Assembly (NCBI GenBank): GCA_046292465.1
Contig: JBKBRB010000006.1
Coordinates: 62,001 to 126,000, forward strand
Length of the DNA stretch: 64,000 bases
DNA from: JANWWM01 sp046292465
GTDB lineage: Bacteria > Bacteroidota > Chlorobiia > Chlorobiales > Thermochlorobacteraceae
Direction of reading: 5' to 3'
Shown: piece by piece, positions 1 through 7,463 of the stretch
Position numbering within the stretch: position 1 is the stretch's first letter
Layout of the letters: every line of letters begins with the position of its first letter
The notes under the pieces: generated by a model
What the model saw: only the letters and a program-made list of their open reading frames with translations
Databases searched by the model: none
What the model was told of the DNA's origin: nothing
Translations under genes and position numbers: made by a program

Positions 1-1349
1 TCTTTTTTCGCACGCGCGGCTTGGCGAATTTCTAATACTAATTTCATCACATTGGCGAGCAGGGTTGAATCGCCGCGCATTGTGGTTTGTGTTTCAGAGA
101 GAATGCCGAGAATTTCTTTGCCATAGATGTTGAAAAAGTCTATCACCTTCGAGCGTGCCTCTTCTGAAAGCCCGTCTTTTGAAAGCGTTGTATTGACTTC
201 GCGCGAAAGGTCAAAGAAAATCGCAATCGCTTGTGGCGTGTTGAAGTCGTCGTTCATCGCGCTGTGCAGTTTCACTTTGTAGGGCTCAATATCCAGCGCG
301 CTGTTTCCTGATGGCGATTGCAGAAGGCGATTGTAAGTTTCGTTGAGTTTCTCCAACCCATTTTTAGCGGCGGAAATTGCCTCGTCTGAAAAATCAAGCG
401 TGGAGCGATAGTGCGACTGCAAGATGAAAAAGCGCAGTGCCGTTGGCGGATATTTTTTCAGCAAATCTTTGATGGTCGTAAAGTTGCCGAGCGATTTGCT
501 CATCTTTTGACCATTGACGGTAACAAGGTTGTTGTGAATCCAATAGCGCACGAACGGTTTGCCGGTGGCAGATTCAGATTGCGCGATTTCGCACTCGTGA
601 TGCGGGAATTGGTTATCCATTCCGCCGCCGTGAATATCAATCGTTTCGCCGAGATATTTCATCGACATTGCCGAGCACTCGATATGCCAGCCCGGAAAGC
701 CCCAGCCCCACGGCGAGTTCCATTGCATGAGGTGTGTGGGGTCAGCTTTTTTCCAAAGCGCAAAGTCCGATGGATGTCGCTTTTCAGATTTGATTTCGAC
801 GCGCGTTCCCGATTCCATCTCGCTTTGATTGCGCCGCCCCGAAAGTTTGCCGTAGCCTTCAAACGAACTGACGCTGAAATAAACCGAGCCATTTGCTTCG
901 TAGGCGTGTCCTTTTTCAATGAGCGTTTTAATGAGTTCGATTTGTTCAGGAATATGCCCTGCCGCAGTCGGCGCAATGTTTGGGCGAGCGACACCGAGCG
1001 CGTCCATATCTTCGTAATATGAGCGCGTGTAGGCTTGTGCAACTTCCATCGGCGAAACCTGCTCAATGCGTGCGGCTCTGAGAATTCTATCTTCGCCGTC
1101 GTTATCATCTCCAAGCAAATGTCCGACATCGGTAATGTTTTGCACATAACGCACCTTGTAGCCTACATGCCGAAACCATTTGACCATCACATCAAACGAG
1201 ACATAACTTTTCGCATGCCCAATGTGCGAGTGTCCATAAACCGTTGGACCGCACACATACATTGAAATAAAGCCTTCGCGAAGTGGAACGAACTTTTCTT
1301 TTTGTCGCGTGAGGGTGTTATAGATGTAAATCTCGTCTTGAATCGCCAT
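1..1349 (-). CDS. cysS: Cysteinyl-tRNA synthetase, 3' end outside the window
   Basis: Charges tRNA-Cys with cysteine in the cytoplasm. Reading the minus strand from the ATG at 1349 gives an uninterrupted frame of 449 codons that runs off the window start. It begins MAIQDEIYIYNTL. The class I signature GHSHIGHA lies at residues 39-46, a zinc-type Cys at 33 (YVCGPTVYG), further metal-type Cys/His in GWHIECSAM and HHECEIAQ, and KMSKSLGNF begins at 282. Family members are about 460-490 residues, so only a few dozen C-terminal residues are missing. It lies 18 bp downstream of the nucleotide-sugar dehydrogenase and probably shares its transcript. Confidence 0.95.
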   Translation of the reverse strand, partial: MAIQDEIYIYNTLTRQKEKFVPLREGFISMYVCGPTVYGHSHIGHAKSYVSFDVMVKWFRHVGYKVRYVQNITDVGHLLGDDNDGEDRILRAARIEQVSPMEVAQAYTRSYYEDMDALGVARPNIAPTAAGHIPEQIELIKTLIEKGHAYEANGSVYFSVSSFEGYGKLSGRRNQSEMESGTRVEIKSEKRHPSDFALWKKADPTHLMQWNSPWGWGFPGWHIECSAMSMKYLGETIDIHGGGMDNQFPHHECEIAQSESATGKPFVRYWIHNNLVTVNGQKMSKSLGNFTTIKDLLKKYPPTALRFFILQSHYRSTLDFSDEAISAAKNGLEKLNETYNRLLQSPSGNSALDIEPYKVKLHSAMNDDFNTPQAIAIFFDLSREVNTTLSKDGLSEEARSKVIDFFNIYGKEILGILSETQTTMRGDSTLLANVMKLVLEIRQAARAKK

Positions 1350-1367
1350 TGTTGAAACCTGTTGTAG

Positions 1368-2699
1368 TTACCTGCCGTCGCCAAGCAAGACGATTTTGTC
1401 GCGATGCTCCGTTGCGTGTTTGAGCGCGTTGCGTGTATCGATAATGCGCTTTGAGCATTTGAGAATCAAGTCGTAATCAAATTTTGCGTGGTCGGTTGTA
1501 ATGACGACGAGGTCAGCAGATTCGAGCGTTTCCGCCGTGAGCGGTGTTTCGTGCATTTCAATCACAGCGTTGCCGATGCCGTGTTCTTTGAAGTGCGGCA
1601 CGTGCGGGTCGCAGTATTGAATGTTTCGAGCACCTTCTTTTTGCAAGAGTTCAATGACCTTAATCGCGGGCGAATGTCGTATGTCGTCGACATTTTTTTT
1701 GAATGCGACGCCGAGAAAGAGAATTTTCGCCTCGCTGAACGCAATCGGAAGTTTGGCAATTTCTTTCATCACGAGGTCGCGCACGTAGAAGGGCATGTTC
1801 TCGTTGGTTTCCGCCGCAAGCGTAATGAACTTCGTTTGAAAGTCATATTCGCGTGCTTGCCAAGCGAGGTAATAGGGGTCAATCAAAATGCAATGCCCGC
1901 CGATTCCTGGACCGGGATAAAACGGCATAAAGCCAAATGGCTTTGTCGATGCCGCCTCAATCACTTCCCAAATGTTGATACCGCCCATTCTATCGCACAA
2001 CATAGCAAGTTCATTGACTAACGCGATATTGACGCTTCGGAAAATGTTCTCCAACAACTTTTCCATCTCCGCCACTTTCGGCGATGAAACCTTATGAACC
2101 TTTGCAATCACTTGTTCATTGGTGAGCGCGGCAAGGTCGGTGCAAAGCGGCGTAACGCCACCAACAACGATGGGCGTATTGCTCGTGTTCCACTTCGTAT
2201 TGCCTGGGTCTATGCGTTCAGGCGAAAAGGCGAGATAGAAATCCTTTCCGACTTTCAATCCTGTTTTCTCGAGAATTGGCAACACATAGCCTTCGGTTGT
2301 GTTCGGAAAGGTCGTGGATTTGAGAATAATCAGTTGCTCTTTGCGCAAGTGTTTGGCAATGGATTCCGTTGCCGATGTGATAAACGAAATGTCGGGCTCT
2401 TTATTCGCTGTGAAGGGCGTTGGCACACAGATGTAAATGGCATCGCAAAGCCCTGCGTGGTCGTAATTATCCATTGCTTTGAAGCCGTTGTCGAGGGCTT
2501 CTTTAAACTCGTGCTCTTTGATGTCTTGAATATAATTTCTGCCCGCGTTGAGACTCTCGATTTTGCGTTTATCTAAATCAATACCAATCGTCTTGAAGCC
2601 TTTGCGCGCAAATTCAACAGCAAGGGGCAAGCCGACGTAGCCCAGCCCGACAACGCCAATGACGGCGGATTTTTTTTCAAGTTTTTCTTTGAGCGACAT
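1368..2699 (-). CDS. UDP-N-acetyl-hexosamine/UDP-glucose 6-dehydrogenase family enzyme
   Basis: NAD-dependent nucleotide-sugar dehydrogenase (443 aa) that oxidises the C6 alcohol of a UDP-sugar to an acid for surface polysaccharide synthesis. The Rossmann motif VGLGYVGLPLA is at residues 17-27 and the catalytic Cys270 lies in GPGIGGHCILIDPYYLAW. The C-terminal UDP-binding domain follows (FLGVAFKKNVDDIRHSPA). Sequence style is closer to the WbpA/WecC (UDP-GlcNAc or UDP-ManNAc) branch than to UDP-glucose dehydrogenase, but the exact substrate cannot be read off. It sits 16 bp after hemE and 18 bp before cysS, so the three are probably co-transcribed without an obvious shared pathway. Confidence 0.87.
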   Translation of the reverse strand: MSLKEKLEKKSAVIGVVGLGYVGLPLAVEFARKGFKTIGIDLDKRKIESLNAGRNYIQDIKEHEFKEALDNGFKAMDNYDHAGLCDAIYICVPTPFTANKEPDISFITSATESIAKHLRKEQLIILKSTTFPNTTEGYVLPILEKTGLKVGKDFYLAFSPERIDPGNTKWNTSNTPIVVGGVTPLCTDLAALTNEQVIAKVHKVSSPKVAEMEKLLENIFRSVNIALVNELAMLCDRMGGINIWEVIEAASTKPFGFMPFYPGPGIGGHCILIDPYYLAWQAREYDFQTKFITLAAETNENMPFYVRDLVMKEIAKLPIAFSEAKILFLGVAFKKNVDDIRHSPAIKVIELLQKEGARNIQYCDPHVPHFKEHGIGNAVIEMHETPLTAETLESADLVVITTDHAKFDYDLILKCSKRIIDTRNALKHATEHRDKIVLLGDGR

Positions 2700-2715
2700 T
2701 CGTTGAGCGTTGAGT

Positions 2716-3801
2716 TTAATTCAAACTTGGATTTTGAATCGATTGCTTGTGATACTTCGTGCTTTCCGTTTTCACAAAGTCGATGAGTGCTCTTAGGTGA
2801 GAAGGGTTTGTTTCAGGCAAGATGCCATGTCCGAGATTAAAAATGTGTCCCGATTGTTCGGAGTGTTCGCCGAACTTACGCAGAATTTGCGCCGCTTCTT
2901 CGCGGATTCGTTCAGGCGAGGCAAAGAGCATAATCGGGTCTAAATTGCCTTGAATTGCCACCCTATCTGAAAGTTGCCAACGCGCTTTGCCAATATCCAC
3001 TGTCCAATCGAGCCCAACCGCATCGCACCCTGTTTCGGCAATTTCTTTGAGCATGCCGCTTGCGCCTTTGGCAAAGACAATGACGGGCGTTTTCGGGTGT
3101 TTGAGTTTAATGGTTTGAACCGTCTCGTGAATGTATTGAAGCGAAAATTCTTTGTAATGCTCTTCGGAAAGTAATCCTGCCCAAGTATCGAAAATTTGAA
3201 CAGCGTCTGCCCCTGCTTCAATTTGAAGGAGCAAATACTCGCTGACAACTTTCGTGAGTTTTTTCAGAAAGGCGTGCGCGTCTTTGGGCTGTTCAAAGAG
3301 CATTTGTTTAGCGTGTCGGAAGTCTTTACTGCCTTTGCCTTCGACGGCGTAAGCGAAAAGTGTCCAAGCCGCACCGCTGAATCCGATAATCGGCACACGG
3401 AGCGCGAGTTCGCGTTTGGTTAAACGAATTGCATCTTCGACATAGCGCAAGGCTTCTGAGACATCAGGCGTGATTAACTTTTCAATTTCAACGCGCGAGC
3501 GAATCGGATTCGGAAATTTCGGACCTTGTGATTCAATCAGTTCTAACTTCATGCCCATCGCTTCTGGCACCACGAGAATATCGGAAAAAATAATCGCCGC
3601 ATCGACATCCATAATCTCGACGGGCTGAATGGTTACTTCCGCCGCAAGTTCGGGCGTTTTGCAAAGCGTGAGAAAGTCGGTTTTGCGCCGCACCTCTCTG
3701 TATTCAGGAAGATAGCGACCTGCTTGACGCATAATCCAAATTGGTGTTCGGTGGCAAGGCTCGCGGCGCAAGGCGCGAAGCAATAAATCGTTACGAAGCA
3801 T
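2716..3801 (-). CDS. hemE: Uroporphyrinogen decarboxylase
   Basis: Removes four carboxyl groups from uroporphyrinogen III to give coproporphyrinogen III, a step shared by haem and, in phototrophs, bacteriochlorophyll synthesis. At 361 aa it has the usual length. The diagnostic N-terminal motif PIWIMRQAGRYLPEY is near residues 20-34, and GFSGAAWTLFAYAVEG and the C-terminal FNLGHGILPETNP are also typical. It starts 85 bp downstream of atpH, beyond a clear terminator hairpin, so it is probably the first gene of a hemE-dehydrogenase-cysS transcript. Confidence 0.95.
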   Translation of the reverse strand: MLRNDLLLRALRREPCHRTPIWIMRQAGRYLPEYREVRRKTDFLTLCKTPELAAEVTIQPVEIMDVDAAIIFSDILVVPEAMGMKLELIESQGPKFPNPIRSRVEIEKLITPDVSEALRYVEDAIRLTKRELALRVPIIGFSGAAWTLFAYAVEGKGSKDFRHAKQMLFEQPKDAHAFLKKLTKVVSEYLLLQIEAGADAVQIFDTWAGLLSEEHYKEFSLQYIHETVQTIKLKHPKTPVIVFAKGASGMLKEIAETGCDAVGLDWTVDIGKARWQLSDRVAIQGNLDPIMLFASPERIREEAAQILRKFGEHSEQSGHIFNLGHGILPETNPSHLRALIDFVKTESTKYHKQSIQNPSLN

Positions 3802-3834
3802 GTTTCTACAATCAGGATTTTCGAGTCGGTGAAA

Positions 3835-3866
3835 ATAAAAAAGGAACGGCGAAAATCCGTTCCTTC
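3835..3866 (-). terminator. Intrinsic terminator after the F0 ATP synthase operon
   Basis: On the minus strand a 9-bp GC-rich stem (AAGGAACGG paired with CCGTTCCTT, loop of 7) is followed by a run of Ts. It lies about 20 bp past the atpH stop and upstream of hemE, so it separates the ATP synthase genes from the hemE transcript. Confidence 0.85.
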
Positions 3867-3885
3867 AAACATTCGGTTTCATCGT

Positions 3886-4431
3886 TCAGTTAAGCGAAAC
3901 TTGTCGAAGTTCTTCTTTCAAGCGTTCCAGTTTGTGTTTAACACTGCCGTCGATAACCGTATCGCCGATACGCGCTGTAAATCCGCCAATCAACGATGGG
4001 TTAATTTTATTTTCAATGCGAATTTTCTTTCCTGAAACCGCCTCCAATTTTTGAGCGATGGCTTGCTTTTCAGGCTCGCTAAGCCACACTACACTCTCAA
4101 CTTGTGCCAGCACAATACCACTTTGTTCATCAAGAATGTCTTCAAACGCTTTCATCACATCCGGAATAATTGAGGCGCGTCCTTTTTTCACCAGAAGCAT
4201 TAGCGCATCTTCGAGTGGTTTCCCTACCTTTCCTGAGAAAACCGCTTTCAGAAGCGTTGTTTTCTTTTCTTGATTGATGATAGGGCTTTTCACTGCATTC
4301 AAGAGTTCTTTCGAGTTCTTAAGCGTTGAGGCAATGAGGTTGCAATCTTTGGCGAAATCCGAGACTTTGTTTTGCGCTTTGGCGATTTCGTATAGTGCAA
4401 TGGCGTAGCGTCGTCCGACTAATGCGCTCAT
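3886..4431 (-). CDS. atpH: ATP synthase F1 delta subunit
   Basis: Delta subunit (181 aa, normal length), which ties the F1 head to the peripheral stalk formed by subunit b. The N-terminus MSALVGRRYAIALYEIA and the C-terminal signature GGFTARIGDTVIDGSVKHKL are typical of the OSCP/delta family. It starts 6 bp after atpF. Most bacteria continue with atpA and atpG, but here the operon stops at a terminator, so the other F1 genes must lie elsewhere. Confidence 0.93.
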   Translation of the reverse strand: MSALVGRRYAIALYEIAKAQNKVSDFAKDCNLIASTLKNSKELLNAVKSPIINQEKKTTLLKAVFSGKVGKPLEDALMLLVKKGRASIIPDVMKAFEDILDEQSGIVLAQVESVVWLSEPEKQAIAQKLEAVSGKKIRIENKINPSLIGGFTARIGDTVIDGSVKHKLERLKEELRQVSLN

Positions 4432-4437
4432 GTGTTT

Positions 4438-4968
4438 TTACTTTTCAACAGTTTCAAGTTCGTTAATCACGCCTGCGATGAGTTCCTTGTGGCGTTCTGC
4501 ATCTAAATTGTGCTGAATAATTTTTGAGGCGGCTTCGATGGCTAAATCGACGACAGTATTTTTGAGTTCAATCATTGCGCGTTGTTTAGCGAGTTCGATA
4601 TCGGCTTTGGCGTCTTCAGCCACTTTGCGCGCTTCAGCGTTGGCTTTTTCCAAGATTTCCGCACGAACCTTTTCGGCATATACTTTGGCGTCACTCACGA
4701 TTTTATCGGCTTCAACTTGTGCTTTGGCACGCTCGGCTTTGACTTCGGCTAAAATTTTTTCGGCTTCTCTCTTTGCCTCTTCAGCACGGTTGATGGACGA
4801 TTGGATATTGTTCTCGCGCTCGTTGAGGGCTTCGACAATTGGCTTCCAAGCGACTTTGGAGAGAACGAAAACAAGCAACAAGAAAGTAATCGCTGTCCAG
4901 AAAATCAGCCCAGGGTTCGGACTTAACAAGCCTCCCGATAATATCAAGGTAGAAACCATGGTTAGCAT
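4438..4968 (-). CDS. atpF: ATP synthase F0 subunit b
   Basis: Peripheral stalk subunit (176 aa). One N-terminal membrane helix (about residues 18-38, LIFWTAITFLLLVFVLSKVAW) is followed by a long charged Ala/Lys/Glu-rich helix, as expected for the b-dimer coiled coil. An alternative ATG three codons in cannot be excluded. It lies 139 bp downstream of atpE across a gap holding a strong hairpin, and 6 bp before atpH. Confidence 0.93.
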   Translation of the reverse strand: MLTMVSTLILSGGLLSPNPGLIFWTAITFLLLVFVLSKVAWKPIVEALNERENNIQSSINRAEEAKREAEKILAEVKAERAKAQVEADKIVSDAKVYAEKVRAEILEKANAEARKVAEDAKADIELAKQRAMIELKNTVVDLAIEAASKIIQHNLDAERHKELIAGVINELETVEK

Positions 4969-5053
4969 TAACAGTTTGAGATTCAGAGTTCAACAAACGC
5001 CTTTGGCACTTTCGCTATGCACTTCGGACGAACGGTTTTTCACAACCGAGACG

Positions 5054-5083
5054 AGGGCGCAATGCATTTGTGCACTACGCCCT
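5054..5083 (-). promoter_or_regulatory. Strong RNA hairpin between atpE and atpF
   Basis: Transcribed from the minus strand, AGGGCGTAGTGCA (5083-5071) can pair over 13 positions with TGCATTGCGCCCT (5066-5054), including two G-U wobbles, around the loop CAAA. No T-run follows, so it is not a classic terminator. Its place just 3' of the c-subunit gene fits an mRNA-stabilising or partial-attenuation element that lets atpE be expressed above its neighbours. That role is inferred; the pairing is read directly. Confidence 0.55.
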
Positions 5084-5107
5084 TATTCAAGCATCGTTTT
5101 TCAAGGG

Positions 5108-5335
5108 TTACTTTGTCGCTAAAAGTAGGCAGACGACCAGCGCAATAACTGCTGCACCTTCAATGAGCCCTGCAGCAATCAGCATCGTTGCGCGAATGTC
5201 GCCAGTGGCTTGCGGCTGGCGTGCGATACCTTCAACGGCGGATCCTGCCGCTCTGCCAATTCCGATGCCTGCACCAATCGCGGCGATTCCCGCTCCCAAC
5301 CCCGCGCCCAAAAAGGCGAGTGCTTCATTTCCCAT
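5108..5335 (-). CDS. atpE: ATP synthase F0 subunit c
   Basis: Proteolipid of the rotor ring (75 aa). Two membrane helices enclose the polar loop GIARQPQATGD, and Glu59 in AAGLIEGAAVIALV is the ion-binding carboxylate of helix 2. Glu59 is followed by Gly-Ala-Ala, without the Thr next to Glu that helps mark Na+ rings, so proton coupling is more likely. The first helix is rich in Gly/Ala repeats (GAGIGIG). A strong Shine-Dalgarno sequence precedes the ATG and a stable hairpin follows the gene, both in keeping with the high copy number of subunit c. Confidence 0.96.
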   Translation of the reverse strand: MGNEALAFLGAGLGAGIAAIGAGIGIGRAAGSAVEGIARQPQATGDIRATMLIAAGLIEGAAVIALVVCLLLATK

Positions 5336-5344
5336 TTTAATTTA

Positions 5345-5351
5345 TTCCTCC
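5345..5351 (-). promoter_or_regulatory. Strong Shine-Dalgarno site of atpE
   Basis: The minus strand reads GGAGGAA, about 9 nt before the atpE ATG. Most genes in this window lack such a clear site, so it supports high translation of the c subunit. Confidence 0.7.
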
Positions 5352-5405
5352 AAAAAAGTGTTATGTAAAAAATGAGTGAAAAATCGATTTTTGATGCTCT
5401 ATCCC

Positions 5406-6344
5406 TTAATGCTCTTCGTGTGCTGCTGCCATTCCAATAAACAGGCTCGAGAGCATCGTAAAAATGTAGGCTTGCATAAACGCCACAAAGAGTTCCAGCC
5501 CATACATTGCCAGTGTAATCGCTACTGCCGCCGGCGCAACAAGCCAACTTTTGAACACGAAAATCAACCCAATTAGCGTTACAATCACCACGTGCCCTGC
5601 CGTCATGTTCGCAAATAAACGCACCATCAACGCAAAAGGCTTGATGAACATGCTCAAAAATTCAACGGGTATCATGATTATCCACAGAAACCACGGTGTT
5701 CCGCCTGTCAGGTGTGCCAGCCAACCGCCCAATCCATGTTCTTTGAGCATTGTGAACTGAACAATCACAAATGTGAAAACCGCAAGCGTGAAGGTAACCG
5801 AAATGTTACTCGTTGCCGTTGCTGCATATGGAATCAACCCCAGAAGATTGCATGTCAAAATGAAAAAGAAAACGGTCAGGAGATACGGCAGAAACCGTTC
5901 GTAGCCGTGTCCGATGTTGGCTTTGACAATGTCGATTCGCACGAAGTCGACAATCACTTCAATCAAATTCGCCAAGCCTTTTGGCGCTTCAGTAGGCTTC
6001 ATTTTTTTGTATGTGTTTCCAATCGAGATGAAAAGCAGGAGCAGCGCCAGCGAAGCAACCCACATCATCACGACATGCCGCGTGATGGAAATATCAAAGC
6101 CTCCAATTTTTATCGTCGGAAGGTGAATTTCGCCGAAGGGTTCAAATTCAAGCGTGTTGCCGTCAGTTACATGGTGAAGCACATCAAACTTTTCTTCACT
6201 TTGAGCAACGCTTTCAACATCAGCATTTGTGGGAGCAGCATGCGCCACTGGCACAACTGAAAAAAACGCGGCGAGGAGCAAACTTTTTAGAACTAATCCT
6301 TGCGGCAAGCGCATGGTGGTTAATCGTCGTAGAAAATACTCCAT
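5406..6344 (-). CDS. atpB: ATP synthase F0 subunit a
   Basis: Proton-channel stator subunit. At 312 aa it is longer than the roughly 270 of E. coli because of an N-terminal signal-like segment (LLLAAFFSVVPVAHAAPT) and a short periplasmic stretch before the first core helix. The C-terminal half has the typical helices, including IKPFALMVRLFANMTAGH with the essential Arg in the MVRLFAN motif. A second ATG 10 codons in (6314) is an alternative start. It begins 2 bp after the atpI-like gene and leads into atpE. Confidence 0.94.
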   Translation of the reverse strand: MEYFLRRLTTMRLPQGLVLKSLLLAAFFSVVPVAHAAPTNADVESVAQSEEKFDVLHHVTDGNTLEFEPFGEIHLPTIKIGGFDISITRHVVMMWVASLALLLLFISIGNTYKKMKPTEAPKGLANLIEVIVDFVRIDIVKANIGHGYERFLPYLLTVFFFILTCNLLGLIPYAATATSNISVTFTLAVFTFVIVQFTMLKEHGLGGWLAHLTGGTPWFLWIIMIPVEFLSMFIKPFALMVRLFANMTAGHVVIVTLIGLIFVFKSWLVAPAAVAITLAMYGLELFVAFMQAYIFTMLSSLFIGMAAAHEEH

Positions 6345-6346
6345 TT

Positions 6347-6736
6347 TTATGATGAAGAACGTTTTTCAAACTGATTTTTCTTTTGATACGCGAGGATTTC
6401 AAGAACTAAGTGTATGAAATACAAAGCGACAAATGTTAGAGCAAACTCAAAGCGCATAACAGATTTTGTCAGAATCAATGACGCAACGCTGACCAACACA
6501 CAGAGCGCACGAATCGCATGTCCACTTAACACGATTTTGTAAAAATCACGATTGTCTTTATGATAAGCATACTCGTAAAGTAGGTATCCGGCGGAAGCAT
6601 TCAAGACGGAAATCAGCCAAGCGTAAAATACTGACAGCGCATCGACCTCTTTGGCAAGCCCTGTTAGTAGAAGCAACAGCCAAAATAGGACTGCTAAAAT
6701 ACACGTCTTCAAGAAGAAATCAAAAATCGGTTTCAC
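6347..6736 (-). CDS. Small four-helix membrane protein, AtpI-like
   Basis: About 129 aa from a GTG start with four predicted membrane helices (for example ILAVLFWLLLLLTGL). Position between atpZ and atpB matches the AtpI slot; such proteins are linked to c-ring assembly or Mg2+ supply. I chose the GTG at 6736 because it overlaps the TGA of the preceding gene (GTGA), a typical coupled start; an ATG at 6802 would add 22 unlikely polar residues inside the upstream gene. Sequence identity to AtpI is weak by eye, so function rests mainly on context. Confidence 0.7.
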   Translation of the reverse strand: MKPIFDFFLKTCILAVLFWLLLLLTGLAKEVDALSVFYAWLISVLNASAGYLLYEYAYHKDNRDFYKIVLSGHAIRALCVLVSVASLILTKSVMRFEFALTFVALYFIHLVLEILAYQKKNQFEKRSSS

Positions 6737-6996
6737 GTTTCGTGGTCTGCGGAAGTGGGCGGTTGTTGTCGTTTCTTGTCGATTTCTCGAAGCATCTTCC
6801 AAATGAGCGTGCCAATTGCGGTTAGAGTGCAGAGCGTGCCGACAATTAAAAACAGTGGTTTTGTTCCCAATATCTCGTCAAGCCAATATCCACCGAACAC
6901 AAACAAGAAAAAACTAATCGCAATTTGCACACCGAACCCAATCAGTGAATCGTTGGCACGATAGATTTTGGCAAGTTCTTCCTGCGGTTTGGGCAT
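6733..6996 (-). CDS. atpZ: AtpZ/AtpI-family protein
   Basis: 87-aa protein with two membrane helices (GFGVQIAISFFLFVFGGYWL and PLFLIVGTLCTLTAIGTLIW) joined by a short LDEILGTKP loop, the classical layout of the AtpZ family encoded at the head of F0F1 operons. It is the first gene of the operon and its last bases overlap the next start. The family has been linked to Ca2+/Mg2+ transport with AtpI; nothing here tests that. Confidence 0.8.
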   Translation of the reverse strand: MPKPQEELAKIYRANDSLIGFGVQIAISFFLFVFGGYWLDEILGTKPLFLIVGTLCTLTAIGTLIWKMLREIDKKRQQPPTSADHET

Positions 6997-7463
6997 GGCT
7001 CTGTTTCAGTTCGAGGTTCTGCGAAGGTAAGCGAGAACAGGCAAAAATAAAAAGAGCCGAATCGCAGGGCGCGAATCGACTCTCTTCCAATTAACTATGA
7101 CAATGAGAAGCTAAAGAACACAAAGAACATAAAACTTTTCGCAATTTAACACATTTAACCCGATTTACCTCAACTTTCCACCAATCTTTTACACACGGCT
7201 TGTTTATCTTGCTAGCATCTTGTTGCTACTACTTCATAGAACACGCAATTAGTAAGGAAAATTTTTGACTTTGTCAAACTTCTCTCAAAAAAAATTGGGC
7301 TAAACTCACGATGACTTTTACTAAACCTAATTTTTTTAGGCTACTGGCGAATATAATTAAAAAAGTTAGTCTTTGCAACATTTTTATGTAAGAACTCACA
7401 AAACAATCACTCAACAGTGGCGATTTAACCGTTTCAATCATTAAATTTTGCAATAAGTTTCAC
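6997..7463. other. Divergent intergenic region between the ATP synthase operon and dnaE
   Basis: 467 bp with no credible gene, clearly AT-rich from about 7100 onward. It must carry the promoters of the leftward atp operon and of rightward dnaE. A short perfect inverted repeat (TTTGAC, 3 nt, GTCAAA) lies at 7264-7278 and could be an operator, but is short enough to be chance. The 7-base CGAATCG occurs twice near 7064-7080. I could not assign -10/-35 boxes with confidence. Confidence 0.5.

Noticed and set aside
411..1147. Long open frames on both strands in the first 1.2 kb
   Set aside because: They lie over the continuous cysS frame, which carries all family motifs; the others have no recognisable sequence.
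4538..5122. 194-codon open frame opposite atpF
   Set aside because: Antisense reading of the Ala/Lys/Glu-rich b subunit gives a low-complexity Ser/Ala chain; no start signal and no family.
7264..7278. TTTGAC-3-GTCAAA inverted repeat upstream of dnaE
   Set aside because: Only six pairs in AT-rich DNA; mentioned in the intergenic entry but not called an operator.
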